Positions 10,601 through 24,400 of a stretch of DNA of 64,000 bases are shown here, in pieces. Location of the stretch: positions 52,450,265 through 52,514,264 of the forward strand of contig OZ038387.1 of assembly GCA_964036045.1 (NCBI GenBank), in the 5' to 3' direction. The position numbers and the translations under genes were made by a program. How positions within the stretch are numbered: position 1 is the stretch's first letter; each line of letters begins with the position of its first letter. The stretch is from Eutreptiella sp. 'Long Island Sound 2002'. Its lineage: Eukaryota > Euglenozoa > Euglenophyceae > Eutreptiales > Eutreptiaceae. The notes beneath the pieces were generated by a model. The model had not been told where the DNA came from. It made no database searches and worked only from the letters and a program-made list of their open reading frames with translations.

Positions 10601-13600
10601 GGAGACCCCCCAGGCGGCAGGGGTTATGTAGCCACCTTGCCCACTTGTGGGCCACCCTGATTTTCTCCCCCTCGCCGTGAAGCGATGGGGACCCCCCAGG
10701 CGGCAGGGGTTGTGTAGCCACCTGGCCCACTTGTGGGCCACTTCTGATTGTGCCCCCAGCTCTGAAGCGGTGGGGACCCCCAGGCGGCAGGGGTTATGTA
10801 GCCACCTTGCCCATTTGTGGGCCACTTCTGATTTCTGCCCCCCGCTCGGAAGCGGTGGGGACCCCCACGCGGCAGGGGTTATGTAGCCACCTTGCCCACT
10901 TGTGGGCAACTTCTGATTTTGCCCCCCACTCCGAAGCCTGTGGGAACCCCCCAGGCGGAAGGGGTCATGTAGCCACCGTGCCCGCTTCTGGGCCACTTCT
11001 GATTCTGCCCCCCGCTCTGAAGCGGTGGGGACCTCCCAGGCGGCAGGGGTTATGTAGCCACCTTGCCCACTTGTGGGCCCCCTGTGATTTTGTCCCCCGC
11101 TCTGAAGCGGTGGGGACCCCCCAGGCGGAAGGGGTTACGTAGCCCCCTTGCCCACTTGTGGGCCACTTCCGATCCTGCCCCCCGCTCTGAAGCCGTGGGG
11201 ACCCACCGGGCGGCAGGGGTTATGTAGCCACCTTGCCCACTCGTGGGCCCCCTCTGATTTTGTCCCCCGCTCTGAAGCGGTGGGGACCCCCCAGGCTGCA
11301 GGGGTTATGTAGCCACCTTGCCCAGTTGTGGGCCACTTCTCATTCTACCCCATGCTCTGAAGCGGTAAGGAACCCCACAGGCGGCAGGGGTTATGTAGCC
11401 ACCTTGCCCATTCATGGGCCCCCTCTGATTTTGCCCCCCGCTCTGAACCGGTGGGGACTCCCCTGGCGGCAGGGGTTATGTAGCCACCTTGCCCACTTGT
11501 GGGCCACTTTTGCCTCTGCGCCCCCCTCTGAAGCGGTGGGGACCCCCCAGGCGGCAAGGGTTATTTAGCCACCTTGTCCACTTGTGGGCCACTTCGGATT
11601 CTGCCCCCCCGCTCTGAAGCGGTGGGGACCCCCCAGGCGGCAGGGGTTATGTAGGCACGTTGCCCACTTGTGGGCCACATCTGATTCTGCCCCCTACTCG
11701 GAACCCTATGGGGACCCCCCAGGCGGCAGGGGTTATGTAGCTACCTTGCCCACTTGTGGGCCATTTCTGATTCTGCCCCCCGCTCTGAAGCGGTGGTGAC
11801 CCCCCAGACGGCAGGGGTTGTGTAGCTACCTTGCCCACTTGTGGGCCCCCTCTGATTTTGCCCCCCGCTCTGAAGCGGTGGGGACCCCCTAGGCGGCAGG
11901 GGTTATGTAGCCACCTTGCCCACTTGTGGGCCACTTCTGATTCTGCGCCCCGCTCTGAAGCGGTGGGGACCCCCCAAGCGGCAAGGGTTAAGTAGCCACC
12001 TTGCCCACTTGTGGGCCACCTCTGATTGTGACCCCTGGTCTGAAGCGGTGGGGACCTCCCAGGCGGCAGGGGTTATGTAGCCACGTTGCCCACTTGTGGG
12101 CCACTTCTGATTGTGCCCCCTGCTCTGAAGCGCCGAGGACCCCTCCGGGCGGCAGGCGTTATGTAGCCACCTTGCCCACTGGTGGGCCCCCTCTGACTTT
12201 GCCCCCCGCTCTGAAGCGGTGGGGACCCCCCGGGCGGCAGGGGTTATGTAGCCACCTTGCCCACTCGTGGGCCCCCTCTGATTTTGCCCCCCGGTCTGAA
12301 GCGGTGGGGATTCCCGAGGCGGCACGGATTCCGTAGCCACCTTGCCCACTTGTGGGCCCCCTATCATTCTGACCCCCGGTCTGAAGCGTTGGGGACCCCC
12401 CTGGCGGCAGGGGTTATGTAGCCACCTTGCCCACTTGTGGGCCACTTCTGATTGTGCCCCGTGCTCTGAAGCGGTGGGGACCCCCAAGGCGGCAGGGCTT
12501 ATGTAGCCACCTTGCCCACTCGCGGGCAACTTCTGATTCTGCCCCTCGCTCTGAAGCGGTAGGGACCCCCCAGGCGGCAGGGGTTACGTAGCCAGCTTGC
12601 CCACTTGTGGGCCCCCTCTGATTTGGCCCCCCGCTCTGAAGCGGTCGGGACCCCCCGGGCGGCAGGAATTATGTAGCCACCTTGCCCACTTGTGGGCCCC
12701 CTTTGATTCTGCCCCCCGGTCTGAAGCGGTGGGGACCCCCTAAGGCGGCAGGGGTTATGTAGCCACCTTGCCCACTTGTGGGCGAATTCTGATTTTGCCC
12801 CCCGCTTTGAAGCGGTGGTGACCCCCCAAGCGGCAAGGGTTATGTAGCCACCTTGCCAACTTGTGGGCCACCTTTGACTTTGCTCCCCGCTCTGAAGCGG
12901 TGGGGACCCCTGAGGCGGCAGGGGTTTTGTAGCCACCTTGCCCACTTGTGGGCAAATTCTGATTCTGCCCCGCGGTCTCAAGCGGTGGGGACCCCCTAAG
13001 GCGGCAGGGGTTATGTAGCCATCTTGCGCACTTGTGGGCCACCTCTGATTCTGCCCCCTGCTCTGAAGCGGTGGGGACCCCCCAGGCGGCAGGGGTTATG
13101 TAGCCACCTTGCCCACTTGTAGACCACTTTGATTCTGCCCCACGGCTCTAAAGCGGTTGAGACCCCCCAGGTGGCAAGGGTTATGTAGCCACCTTGCCCA
13201 CTTGTGGGCCACTTCTGATTCTGCCCCCTACTCCGAAGCGATGGGGACCCCCCAGGCGGCAGGGGTTATGTAGCCACCTTGCCCACTCGCGGGCCATTTC
13301 CCGTTCTGCCCCCCGCTCTGAAGCGGTTGGGACCCCCTAGGCGGCAGGGGTTATGTAGCCACCTTGCCCACTTGTGGGCCACTTCTGATTCTGCCCCCTA
13401 CTCCGAAGCGATGGGGACCCCCCAGGCGGCACGGGTTATGTAGCCACCTTGACCACATGTGGGCCACTTCCGATTCGGCCCCCTATTCTGGAGCGGTGGG
13501 GACACCCCAAGGCGGCAGGGGTTATGTTGCCACCTTGCCCACTTGTGGGCCACTTCTGATTGTGCCCCCCGCTCTGAAGCGGTGGGGACCCCCTAGGCGG

Positions 13601-16600
13601 CAGTGGTTATGTAGCCACCTTGCCCACTTGTGGGCCACATCTGATTTTGCCCCCCCGCTTTGAAGCGGTGGGGACCCCCAAGGCGGCAGGGGTTATGTAG
13701 CCACCTTGCCCACTTGTGGGCCATTTCTGATTCTGCCCCCCGCTCCGAAGCGGTGCAGACCCCCAAGGCGGCAGGGGTTATGTAGCCACGTTGCCCACTC
13801 TGGGCTACTTGTGATTCTACCCCCCGCTCTGAAGCGGCGCAGACCCCCCAGGCGGCAGGGGGTATGTAGCCTCCTTGCCCACTTGTGGGCCAATTCTGAT
13901 TTTGCCCCCCGCTCTAAAGTGGTGGGGACCCCCTAGGCAGTAGCAGGGGTTATGTAGCCACCTTGCCCACTTGTGGGCCAGTTCTGATTTTGCCCCCCGC
14001 TCTGAAGCGGTGGGGACCCCCCAGGCAGCAGGGGTTATTTACCACTCGTGGGCCACTTCTGATTGTGCCACGTTGCCCACTCTGGGCTACTTGTGATTCT
14101 ACCGCCCGCTCTGAAGCGGCGCAGACCCCCCAGGCGGCAGGGGGTATGTAGCCTCCTTGCCCACTTGTGGCCCACTTCTGATTCTGCCCCCCCGCTCTGA
14201 AGCGGAGGGGACCCCCCAGGCGGTAGGGGTTATGTAGCCACCCTGCCCACTTGTGGGCCACTTCTGATTTTGACGCCGCTCTGAAGCGGTTGAGACCCCC
14301 CAGGCGGCAGGGTTTATGTAGCCACCTTGCCCACTTGTGGGCCACTTTTGATTCTGCCCCCTACTCCGAAGCGGCGGGGAGCCCCAGGCGGCAGGGGTTA
14401 TGTAGCCACCTCGCCCACTTGTGCGCCACTTCTGATTCTGCCCCCCGCTCTTAAGCGGTGGGGACCCTCCAGGCGGTGGGTATTATGTAGCCACCTTGCC
14501 CACTCGTGGGCCACTTCTGATTGTGCCCCCTGCTCTGAAGCGGTTGGGACCCCCCAGGCGGCAGGGGTTATGTAGCCACCTTGCCCACTTTTGGGGGGCA
14601 CTTCTGATTCTGCCCCCTACTCCGAAGCGGTGGGGAGACGCCCAGGCGGCAGGGGTTATGGAGCCACCTTGCCCACTGGTGGGCCTCTTCAGATTCTGCC
14701 CCTACTCCGAAGCGGTGGGGACCCCCCAGGCGCCAAGGGTTATGTAGCCACCTTGCCCACTTGTAGGCCACTTTTGATTCTGCCCCCCCGCTCTGAAGCG
14801 GTGGGGACCCCCTAGGCGGCAGAGGTTATGTAGCCACCTTGCCCACTTGTGGGCCACTTCTGATTTTGCCCCCCCCGCTCTGAAGCGGTGGCGACCTCCG
14901 AGACGGCAGGGGTTATGTAGCCACCTGGCCCACTCGTGGGCCACTTCTGATTCTGCCCCCCGCTCTGAAGCGGTGGGGACCCCTGAGCGGCAGGGGATAT
15001 GTAGCCAGCTTGCCCACTTGTGGGCCCCCTTTGATTCTGCTCCCCGGTTTGAAGCGTTGGGGACCCCCCCGGCGGCAGGGGTTATGTAGCAACCTTGCCG
15101 AATCGTGGGCTTCCTCTGATTTTGCCCCCCGCTCTCAAGGGGTGAGGACCCCCCAGGCGGCAGGGGTTATGTAGCCACCATGCCCACTCGTGGGCCACTT
15201 CTGATTTTGCCCCACGCTCTAAAGCGGTGGGGACCCTCCAGGCGGCAGGGGTTATGTACCCACCTTGCCCACTTGTGGGCCACTTGTGATTCTGCCCCCC
15301 CCCTCTCTGAAGCGGTGGGGACCCCCCAGGCGGCAGGGGTTATGTAGCCACCTTGCCCACATGTGGGCCACTTCTGATTCTGCACCCCGCTGTGAAGCGG
15401 TGGGGACCCCCCGGGCGGCAGGGGTTATGTATTCACCTTGCCGAATCGTGGGCTTCCTCCGATTTTGCCCCCCGCTCTCACGGGGTGGGGACCCCCCAGG
15501 CGGCAGGGGTTATGTAGCCACCTTGCCCACTCGTGGGCCACTTCTGATTCTGCCCCACGCTCTGAAGCGGTGGGGACCCTCCAGGCGGCAGGGGTTATGT
15601 AGCCACCTTGCCCACTTGTGGGCCACCCCGAGTCTGCCCCCCGCTTTAAAGCGGTGGGGACCCCCCAGGCGGCAGGGGTTATGTAGCCACCTTGCCCACT
15701 TGTGGGCCAATTCTGATTTTGCCCCCCGCTCTAAAGCGGTGGGGACCCCCCGTTCTGAAGCGGTGGGGACCCCCCAAGCGGCACGGGTTATGTAGTCACC
15801 TTGCCCACTTGTGGGCCAATTCTGATTTTGCCCCCTGCTCTGAAGCGGTGGGGACCCCCCAGGCGGCAGGGGTTATGTAGCCACCTTGCCCACATGTGGG
15901 CCAATTCTGATTTTGCCCCCCGCTCTAAAGCGGTGGGGACCCCCCGCTCTGAAGCGGTGGGGACCCCCCAGGCGGCAGGGGTTATGTAGTCACCTTGCCG
16001 AATCGTGGGCCCCCTCCGATTTTGCCCCCCGCTCTCAAGGGGTGGGGACCCCCCAGGCGGCAGGGGTTATGTAGCCACCTTGCCCACTCGTGGGCCACTT
16101 CTGATTCTGCCCCCCGCTCTGAAGCGGTGGGGACCCTCCAGGCGGCAGGGGTTATGTAGCCACCTTGCCCACTTGTGGGCCACCCCGAGTCTGCCCCCCA
16201 CTCTAAAGCGGTGGGGACCCCCCAGGCGGCAGGGGTTATGTAGCCAGCTTGCCCACTTGTGGGCCAATTCTGATTTTGCCCCCCGCTCTGAAGCGGTGGA
16301 GACCCCCCAGGCGGCAGGGGTTATGTAGCCACCTTGCCCACATGTGGGCCAATTCTGATTTTGCCCCCGGCTCTAAAGCGGTGGGGACCCCCCGCTCTGA
16401 AGCGGTGGGGACCCCCCAGGCGGCAGAGGTTATGTAGTCACCTTGCCCACTCGTGGGCCCCCTCCGATTTTGCCCCCCGCTCCTAAGCGGTGGGGATCCC
16501 CGAGGCGGCAGGGGTTATGTAGCCACCTTGCCCACTTGTGGGCCACTTCTGATTCTGCCCCCTGCTTGGAAGCGGTGGGGACCCCCCAGGCGGCGGCAGG

Positions 16601-16841
16601 GGTTATGTAGCCACGTTGCCCACTTGTGGGCCACTTCTGATTGTGCCCCCCGCTCTGAAGCGGTGGGGACCCCTCAGGCGGCAGGGGTTATGTAGCCACC
16701 TTGCCCACTTGTGGGCCCCTTTGATCCTGCCCCCCGCTCTGAAGCCGTGGGGACCCCCCAGGCGGGAGGGGTTATGTAGCCACCTGGCCCACTTGTGGGC
16801 CCCCTTTGAGTTTGCCCCCCCGCTCTGAAGCGGTGGGGACC
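7630..16841 (-). repeat. 85-bp satellite, array I
   Basis: An essentially uninterrupted tandem array; length divided by period gives about 108 units. Taking array II as the plus orientation, this array is in minus orientation. Each unit contains gcccacttgtgggc (6-bp arms, 2-base loop), ccgctctgaagcgg (5-bp arms, 4-base loop) and the conserved words ttatgtagccacc and aggcggcagggg. Units differ by substitutions and 1-3 base indels, mostly in the C tract and in the cttctgatt segment. Larger duplications are visible: about 8981-9178 recurs at 9661-9858, an offset of exactly 8 units (680 bp). Truncated units with a second hairpin copy occur near 15740, 15945 and 16390. The open frames inside the array are artefacts of the repeat. 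Confidence 0.97.
8981..9858. repeat. 680-bp higher-order duplication inside array I
   Basis: The block starting near 8981 carries unusual variants (a gacctcgctct hairpin, ccacaggcgg, gcaagtgttatgtaggcacg). The same series reappears 680 bp later (8 x 85) with almost no differences. This is a recent block duplication, as expected from unequal exchange. Confidence 0.85.
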
Positions 16842-17554
16842 GTCAACAATGCGACTTTGTGCGGCACTGCCCAACATGGAGAGTCCCTGGACTGGAGACA
16901 CGTTGCCGGTGAGCACTAACAGCACAGCGCCCACGTGCAGCACTGAGGGTTCCAAATGCGCCACCCCTGACCACTAACCCGCTGTATGGTTGTGTAACAC
17001 AACCTGTACCCACAAGATTTTTTCAAATCTAAGGACATATTGCATCCAGCGTTACTTTCAAGCACGAGGATGTACTGCGATACAAGGGTCAGCAGACTTG
17101 CAATCGCGGTCCAACACATCCCCACATGCCGCAACCCTACCTTGGGGTGCAGGTGAAAACCCAACTTCCCCTGGAAGAGGAAGCGCCTGTGCGTTCACCT
17201 GTGAAGAGTGCTGGAACCACACACTCATGTCTGCCTGCATGTACACCGAGTAATTCTCTCACTGGTTGAAAAAGCAATGTGGTAATGTTGGGCCTGCATT
17301 AGATTTTGGCACTCAGCTGTTATTAATCGAGGCGGTCATAGAAGAAAACAGAGCTCTAGCCTGAACATTGAAGTGCGCCTTGAAAAAAAAAATCATAGAC
17401 ATGGTGCTAAATCGCTGGTGGGGAGGAGCGGACCCGGCCCCCAGTAAATGCAGAACACCATGCTGAGGGGGCGTTGTCGCACGGTGCGTGCACGGTTCAT
17501 TGTTTTTGGGATGGTTGCCCAACTTGCACCCCGTTGAATGGCCCCCATAGAAAC

Positions 17555-17760
17555 ACACCCAGGGTCCTGATTTCTGCACCTTGCAGTCCATACTGGCATA
17601 CCAGGATTCTTCAACTTTTAGTCTGATGCTTGTCACAGGTTCCAGGGTCCTATTTTCTGCACCCTGCAGCCCCTATTGGCGTACCGGGAATTCTTTTTTT
17701 GAATCTGATGCTTGTCACAGGTTCCAGGCTCCCAATTTCTGCACCTTGCATGCACCTCCG
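17555..17760 (+). repeat. 82-bp tandem repeat, about 2.5 copies
   Basis: The words ctgatgcttgtcacaggtt and ccagggtcct..ttctgcacc recur at an 82-bp offset (17623 and 17705 for the first). A similar cccagggtcctggattctgc word occurs far away near 63085, so the unit may belong to a dispersed family. Confidence 0.75.
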
Positions 17761-18123
17761 TAACAAACCATGCACAGGCGACAACACAAGCGACAAAACT
17801 GGTTGGGTTACGGGAATTTCAATTTCATCAGCCACAGAATCAACGAAATCAGAACCAACATATGCTATGTCCCTTTCAAGTGGCATTGCACCACGATTGA
17901 CGTGTCCGGGATGATTATCTTGTGGCCTGAGAACAGGATATGCACGAACAGTGGCCGATACCCTATCCCCGTTGGAGCGGTGGTAGTACACAGGCAGTCC
18001 GGCGACAAGCCAGGGCAGCTCAGATTCATGCATTGTGGATCTGCTGGACACAGAATACGCAAAAAGACGCACGGTGCGCGCACGGCGCGTGCACGGTTCA
18101 GGCAACACCTCCTGACTATCCAC
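17650..18123 (-). pseudogene. coding-like fragment, unknown protein
   Basis: A minus frame of 157 codons. The middle is protein-like (words such as LPVYYHRSNGDRVSATVRAY and ERDIAYVGSDFVDSVADEI), while the last 35 codons run into the 82-bp tandem repeat. The start codon is not credible and I do not recognise a family. It could be a remnant of a transposable-element polyprotein; this is inference from context only. Confidence 0.25.
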
Positions 18124-18417
18124 CGAACTTGCCTGTGTAGCACTTACTGTTGCACCGCAAAGATGTTCATTGATGGTCCGCGGGAAAACACTCTGAACTA
18201 CACTGCCATGACCTAACGTGGCAGCAGACTCTAGACTCTGTCTTTATCCACAGAAAAAATGATTTCCAACCATGTCCTGGGCTTCTGTCAGACACAAAGA
18301 AACGGATAACAAGCAGCAAGCAGCAGTTCCAGAGACTGGTGCGTGACAGAATCTGAATGGCCTCCAAAAGCAACATCATTTCAGTTGCTAGGAAATGCAT
18401 GCTTCAACCTCTCCAAC

Positions 18418-21400
18418 CCGCTTCAGAGCGGGGGGCAAAATCAAAGGGGGCCCACAAGTGGGCAAGGTGGCTACATAACCCCTGCCGCCTGGGGGGTCAC
18501 CATCGCTTCAGAGCAAGGGGCAAAATCAGAAGTGGCCCACAAGTGGGCAACGTGCCTACATAACCCCTGCCGCCTGGGGGGTCCCCACCGCTTCAAAGCA
18601 GGGGGCAAAATGTGAAGTGGCCCACAAGTGGGCAACGTGCCTACATAACCCCTGCCACCTTGGGGGTTCCCGCCGCTTCAGAGCGGGGGGCAAAATCAGA
18701 ATTGGCCCACAAGTGGGCAAGGTGGCTACATAACCCCTGCCGCCTGGGGGATCCCCACCGCTTCAGAGCGGGGGGCAAAATCAGAAGTGGACCAGAAGTG
18801 GGCAACGTGCCTACATAACCCCTGCCGCCTGGGGGGTCCCCACCGCTTCAAAGCAGGGGGCAAAATGTGAAGTGGCCCACAAGTGGGCAACGTGCCTACA
18901 TAACCCCTGCCACCTTGGGGGTTCCCGCCGCTTCAGAGCGGGGGGCAAAATCAAAGGGGGCCCACAAGTGGGCAAGGTGGCTACATAACCCCTGCCGCCT
19001 TGGGGGTCGCCACCAGTTCAGAGCGGGGGGCAAAATCAGAATTGGCCCACAAGTGGGCAACGTGCCTACATAACCCCTGCCGCCTGGGGGGTCCCCACCG
19101 CTTCAAAGCAGGGGGCAAAATGAGAAGTGGCCCACAAGTGGGCAACGTGCCTACATAACACTTGCCGCCTGGGGGGTCCCCGCCGCTTCAGAGCGGGGGG
19201 CAAAATGAGAAGTGGCCCACAAGCGGGCAAGGTGGCTAGACAACCCCTGCCGGCAGGGGGCTCCCCACCGCTTCAGAGCTGGGGCAAAAATCAGAATTGG
19301 CCCACAAGTGGGCAAGGTGGCTACATAACCCCTGCCGCCTGGGGGGTCCCCACCGCTTTAGAGCAGGGGGCAAAATCAGAAGTGGCCCACACGTGGGCAA
19401 CGTGCCTACATAACCCCTGCCGCCTGGGGGGTCCCCGCCGCTTCAAAGCGGGGGGCAAAATCAGAATGGGCCCACAAGTGGGCAAGGTGACTACATAACC
19501 CCTGCCGCCTGGGGGATCCCCACCGCTTCAGAGCGGGGGGCAAAATCAGAAATGGCCCACAAGTGGGCAACGTGCCTACATAACCCTTGCCGCCTGGGGG
19601 TCCCCCACCGCTTCAAAGCAGGGGGCAAAATGAGAAGTGGCCCACAAGTGGGCAACGTGCCTACATAACACTTGCCGCCTGGGGGGTCCCCGCCGCTTCA
19701 GAGCGGGGGGCAAAATCAGAATTGGCCCACAAGTGGGCAAGGTGGCTACATAACCACTGCCGCCTTGGGGGTCCCCACCACTTCAGAGCGGGGGGCAAAA
19801 TGAGAAGTGGCCCACAAGTGGGCAAGGTGGCTAGACAACCCCTGCCGGCAGGGGGCTCGCCACCGCTTAAGAGCTGGGGCAAAAATCAGAATTGGCCCAC
19901 AAGTGGGCAAGGTGGCTACATAACCCCTGCCGCCTGGGGGATCCCCACCGCTTCAGAGCGGGGGGCAAAATCAGAAATGGCCCACAAGTGGGCAACGTGC
20001 CTACATAACCCCTGCCGCCTAGGGGGACCCCGCCGCTTCAAAGCGGGGGGCAAAATAAGAATTGGCCCACAAGTGGGCAAGGTGCCTACATAACCCCTGC
20101 CGCCTGGAGGATCCCCACCGCTTCAGAGCGGGGGGCAAAATCGGACATGGCCCACAAGTGGGCAACGTGCCTACATAACCCCTGCCGCCTGGGGGGTCCC
20201 CACCGCTTCAGAGCGGGGGGCAAAATCAGAATTGGCCCACAAGTGGGCAAGGTGGCTACATAACCCCTGCCGCCTGGGGGGTCCCCACCGCTTCAGAGCG
20301 GGGGGCAAAATAAGAAGTGGCCCACAAGTGGGCAAGGTGGCTAGATAACCCCTGGCGGCAGGGGGCTCCCTACCGCTTCAGAGCTGGGGCAAAAATCAGA
20401 ATTGGCCCAAAAGTGGGCAAGGTGGCTACATAACCCCTGCCGCCTGGGGGGTCCCCACCGCTTCAGAGCAGGGGGCAAAATCAGAAGTGGCCCACAAGTG
20501 GGCAACGTGCCTACATAACCCCTGCCTGGGGGGTTCCCGCCGCTTCAAAGCGGGGGTCAAAATCACAATTGGCCAACAAGTGGGCAAGGTGGCTACATAA
20601 CCCCTGCCGCCTGGGGGGTCCCCACCGCTTCAGAGCGGGGGGCAAAATCAAAGGGGCCGACAAGTGGGCAAAGTGGCTGCATAACCCCTGCCGCCTGGGG
20701 GGGTCCCCAGCGCTTCAGAGCGGGGGCAATAATCAGAAGTGGCCCACAAGTGGGCAAGGTGGCTACATAACCCCTGCTGCTAGGGGGGTCCCCGCCGCTT
20801 CAAAGCTGGGGCAAAAATCAGAACTGGCCCACAAGTGGGCAAGGTGGCTACATAACGCCTGCCGCCTGGGGGATCCCCACCACTTCAGAGCAGGGGGCAA
20901 AATCAAAGTGGCCCACAAGTGAGCAACGTGCCTACATAACCCCTGCCGCCTGGGGGGTCCCCGCCGCTTCAGAGCGGGGGGCAAAATCAGAATTGACCCA
21001 CAACTGGGCAAGGTGGCTATATAACCCCTGCCGCCTCGGGAATCCCCACCGCTTCAGAGCGGGGGGCGAAATCAGAAGTGGCCCACAAGTGGGCAAGGTG
21101 GCTGCATAACCCTTCCGCTCGGGGGGTCACCAACGCTTCAGAGCGGGGGGAAAATCAGAAGTGGCCCACAAGTGAACAATGTGGCTACATAACCCTTGCC
21201 GCTTGGGGGATCCCCACCGCTTCAGAGCGGGGGGCACAATCAGAAGTGGCCCACAAGTGTGCAAGGTGGCTACATAATCCCTGCCACCATGGGGGTCCCC
21301 ACCGCTTCAAAGCAGGGGGCAAAATGAGAAGTGGCCCACAAGTGGGCAACATGCCTACATAACCCCTGCCGCCTGGGGGGTCCCCGCCGCTTCAGAGCGG

Positions 21401-24400
21401 GGGGCAAAATCAGAATTGGCCCACAAGTGGGCAAGGTGGCTACATAACCCCTGCCGCCTGGGGGATCCCCAGCGCTTCAGAGCGGGGGGCAGAATCAGAA
21501 GTGGCCCACAAGTGGGCAAGGTGGCTGCATAACCCTTCCACCTGGGGGGTCCCCACCGCTTCAGAGCAAGGGGCAAAATCAGAAGTGGCCCACAAGTGGG
21601 CAACGTGCCTACATAACCCCTGCCGCCTGGGGGGTCCCCGCCGCTTCAAAGGGGGGGGCAAAATCAGAAATGGCCCACAAGTGGGCAAGGTGGCTACATA
21701 ACCCTTGCCGCCTGGGGGATCCCCAACGCTTCAGAGCGGGGGGCACAATCAGAAGTGGCCCACAAGTGGGCAAGGTGGCTACATAACCCCTGCCGCCTGG
21801 GGGGTCCCCACCGCTTCAGAGGGGGGCAAAAATCAGAATTGGCCCACAAGTGGGCAAGGTGGCTGCATAACCCCTGCCGCCTGGGGGGTCCCCATCGCTT
21901 CAGAGCGGGGGGCAAAATCAGAATTAGCCCACAAGTGGGCAAGGTAGCTACATAACCCCTGCCGCCTGGGGGGTCCCCACCGCTTCAGAGCGGGGGGCAA
22001 AATCAGAAGTGGCCCACAGGTGGGCAACGTGCCTACATAACCCCTGCCGCCTGGGGGGTCCCTAGCGCTTCAAAGCAGGGGTGGGCAGAATCACAAGTGG
22101 CCCACAAGTGGGCAAGGTGGCTACATAACCCCTGCCGCCTGGGGGGTCCCCACCGCCTTAGAGCTGGGGCAAAAATCAGAATTGGACCACAAGTGGGCAA
22201 GGTGACTGCACAAAACCCTGCCGCCTGGGGGGTCCCCACCGCTTCAAAGCGGGGGACAAAATCGGAGGGAGCCCACAAGTGGGCAAGGTGGCTACATAAG
22301 GCCTGCCGCCTTGGGGGGTCCCACCGCTTCAGAGCGGGGGGCACAATCAGAAGTGGCCCACAAGTGGGCAAGGTGGCTACATAACCCCTGCCGCATGGGG
22401 CGTCTCCACCGCTTCAGAGCGGGGGGCAGAATCAAAAGTGGCCCAGAAGTGGGCAACGTGGCTACATAACCCCTGGCGCCTGAGGGGTCCCCACCGCTTC
22501 AGAGCGGGGGCGCAGAATCAAACGGGGCCCACAAGTGGGCAAGGTGGCTACATAACCCCTGCCGCCTGGGGGATCCCCACCACTTTAGAGCGGGGGGCAC
22601 AATCAGAAGTGGCCCACACGTGGGCACCGTGGCTACATAACCCCTGGCGCCTGAGGGGTCCCCACCGCTTCAGAGCGGGGGCGCAGAATCAAACGGGGCC
22701 CACAAGTGGGCAAGGTGGCTACATAACCCTTGCCGCCTGGGGGGTCCCCACCGCTTCAGACCGGGAGGCAAAATCAGAAATGGCCCACAAGTGGGCAAGG
22801 TGGCTACATAACCCGTGCCGCCTGGGGGATCCCCACCGCTTCAGAGCGGGCGGCACAATCAGAAGTGGCCCACAGGTGGGCAAAGTGGCTACATAACCCC
22901 TGCCGCCCCAGAGGTCCCCACCGCTTCACAGTGGGGGGCAGAATCGGAAGTGGCCCACAAGTGGGCAAGGTGGCTACATAACCCCTGCCGCCTGGGGGGT
23001 CCCCACCGCTTCAGAGTGGGGGGCAAAATCAGAAGTGGCCCACAGGTGGGCAAGGTGGCTACATAACCCTTGCCGCCTGGGGGATCCCCACCGCTTCAGA
23101 GCGGGGGGCACAATCAGAAGTGGCCCACAAGTGGGCAAGGTGGCTACATAACCCCTGCCGCCTGGGGGGTCCCCAGCGCTTTAGAGGGGGGGCGCAGGAT
23201 CAAACGGGGCCCACAATTGGGCAAGGTGGCTACATAACCCCTGCCGCCTCGGGGGTCCCCACCACTTCACACCGGGGGGCAAAATCAGAAATGGCCCACA
23301 AGTGGGCAAGGAGGCTACATAACCCCTGCCGCCTGGGGGATCCCCACCGCTTCACAGCGGGGGGGCAGAATCAGAAGTGGCCCACAGGTGGGCAAAGTGG
23401 CTACATAACCCCTGCCGCCTCAGAGGTCCCCACCGCTTCACAGCGGGGGGGCAGAATCGGAAGTGGCCCACAAGTGGGCAAGGTGGCTACATAACCCCTG
23501 CCGCCTGGGGGGTCCCCACCGCTTCAGAGTGGGGGGCAAAATCAGAAGTGGCCCACAGGTGGGCAAGGTGGCTACATAATCCTTGCCGCCTAGGGGATCC
23601 CCACCGCTTCAGAGCGGGGGGCAAAATCGGAGGGAGCCCACAAGTGGGCAAGGTGGTTACATAACGCTTGCCGCCTGGGGGTCCCCACCGCTTCAGAGCG
23701 GGGGGCACAATCAGAAGTGGCCCACAAGTGGGCAAGGTGGCTACATATCCCCTGCCGCTTGGGCGGTCCCCACCGCTTCAGACCGGGGGCCAAAATCAGA
23801 AATGGCCCACAAGTGGGCAAGGAGGCTAAATAACCCCTGCCGCCTGGGGGGGTCTCCATCGCTTCAGAGCGGGGGGGCAGAATCAGAAGTGGCCCACAGG
23901 TGGGCAAGGTGGCTACATAACCCCTGCCGCCTGGGGGATCCCCACCGCTTCAGAGCGGGGGGCAAAATCAGAAGTGGCCCACAGGTGGGCAAGGTGGCTA
24001 CATAACCCTTGCCGCCTGGGGGATCCCCACTGCTTCAGAGCGGGGGGCACAATCAGAAGTGGCCCACAAGTGGGCAACGTGGCTACATAACCCCTGCCGC
24101 CTGGGGGGTCCCCACCGCTTCGGAGCGGGGGGGGGCAGAATCAAACGGGGCCCACAAGTGGGCAAGGTGGCTACATAACCCCTGCCGCCTGGGGGGTCCC
24201 CACCGCTTCAGACCGGGGGGCAAAATCAGAAATGGCCCACAAGTGGGCAAGGAGGCTAAATAACCCCCGCCGCCTGGGGGATCCCCACCGCTTCGAAGCG
24301 GGGGGCACAATCAGAAGTGGCCCACAGGTGGGCAAGGTGGCTACATAACCCCTGCCGCCTCAGAGGTCCCCACCGCTTCACAGCGGGGGGCAGAATCGGA

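Larger units (their letters stand above)
16842..18417. other. unique spacer between the two inverted satellite arrays
   Basis: About 1.6 kb of non-satellite DNA separating the two arrays. It contains the 82-bp repeat listed below, two copies of a gcacggtgcg/gcgtgcacggttca motif (about 17477 and 18068) and one coding-like minus frame. No clear tRNA, promoter or complete gene is seen. Confidence 0.7.
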
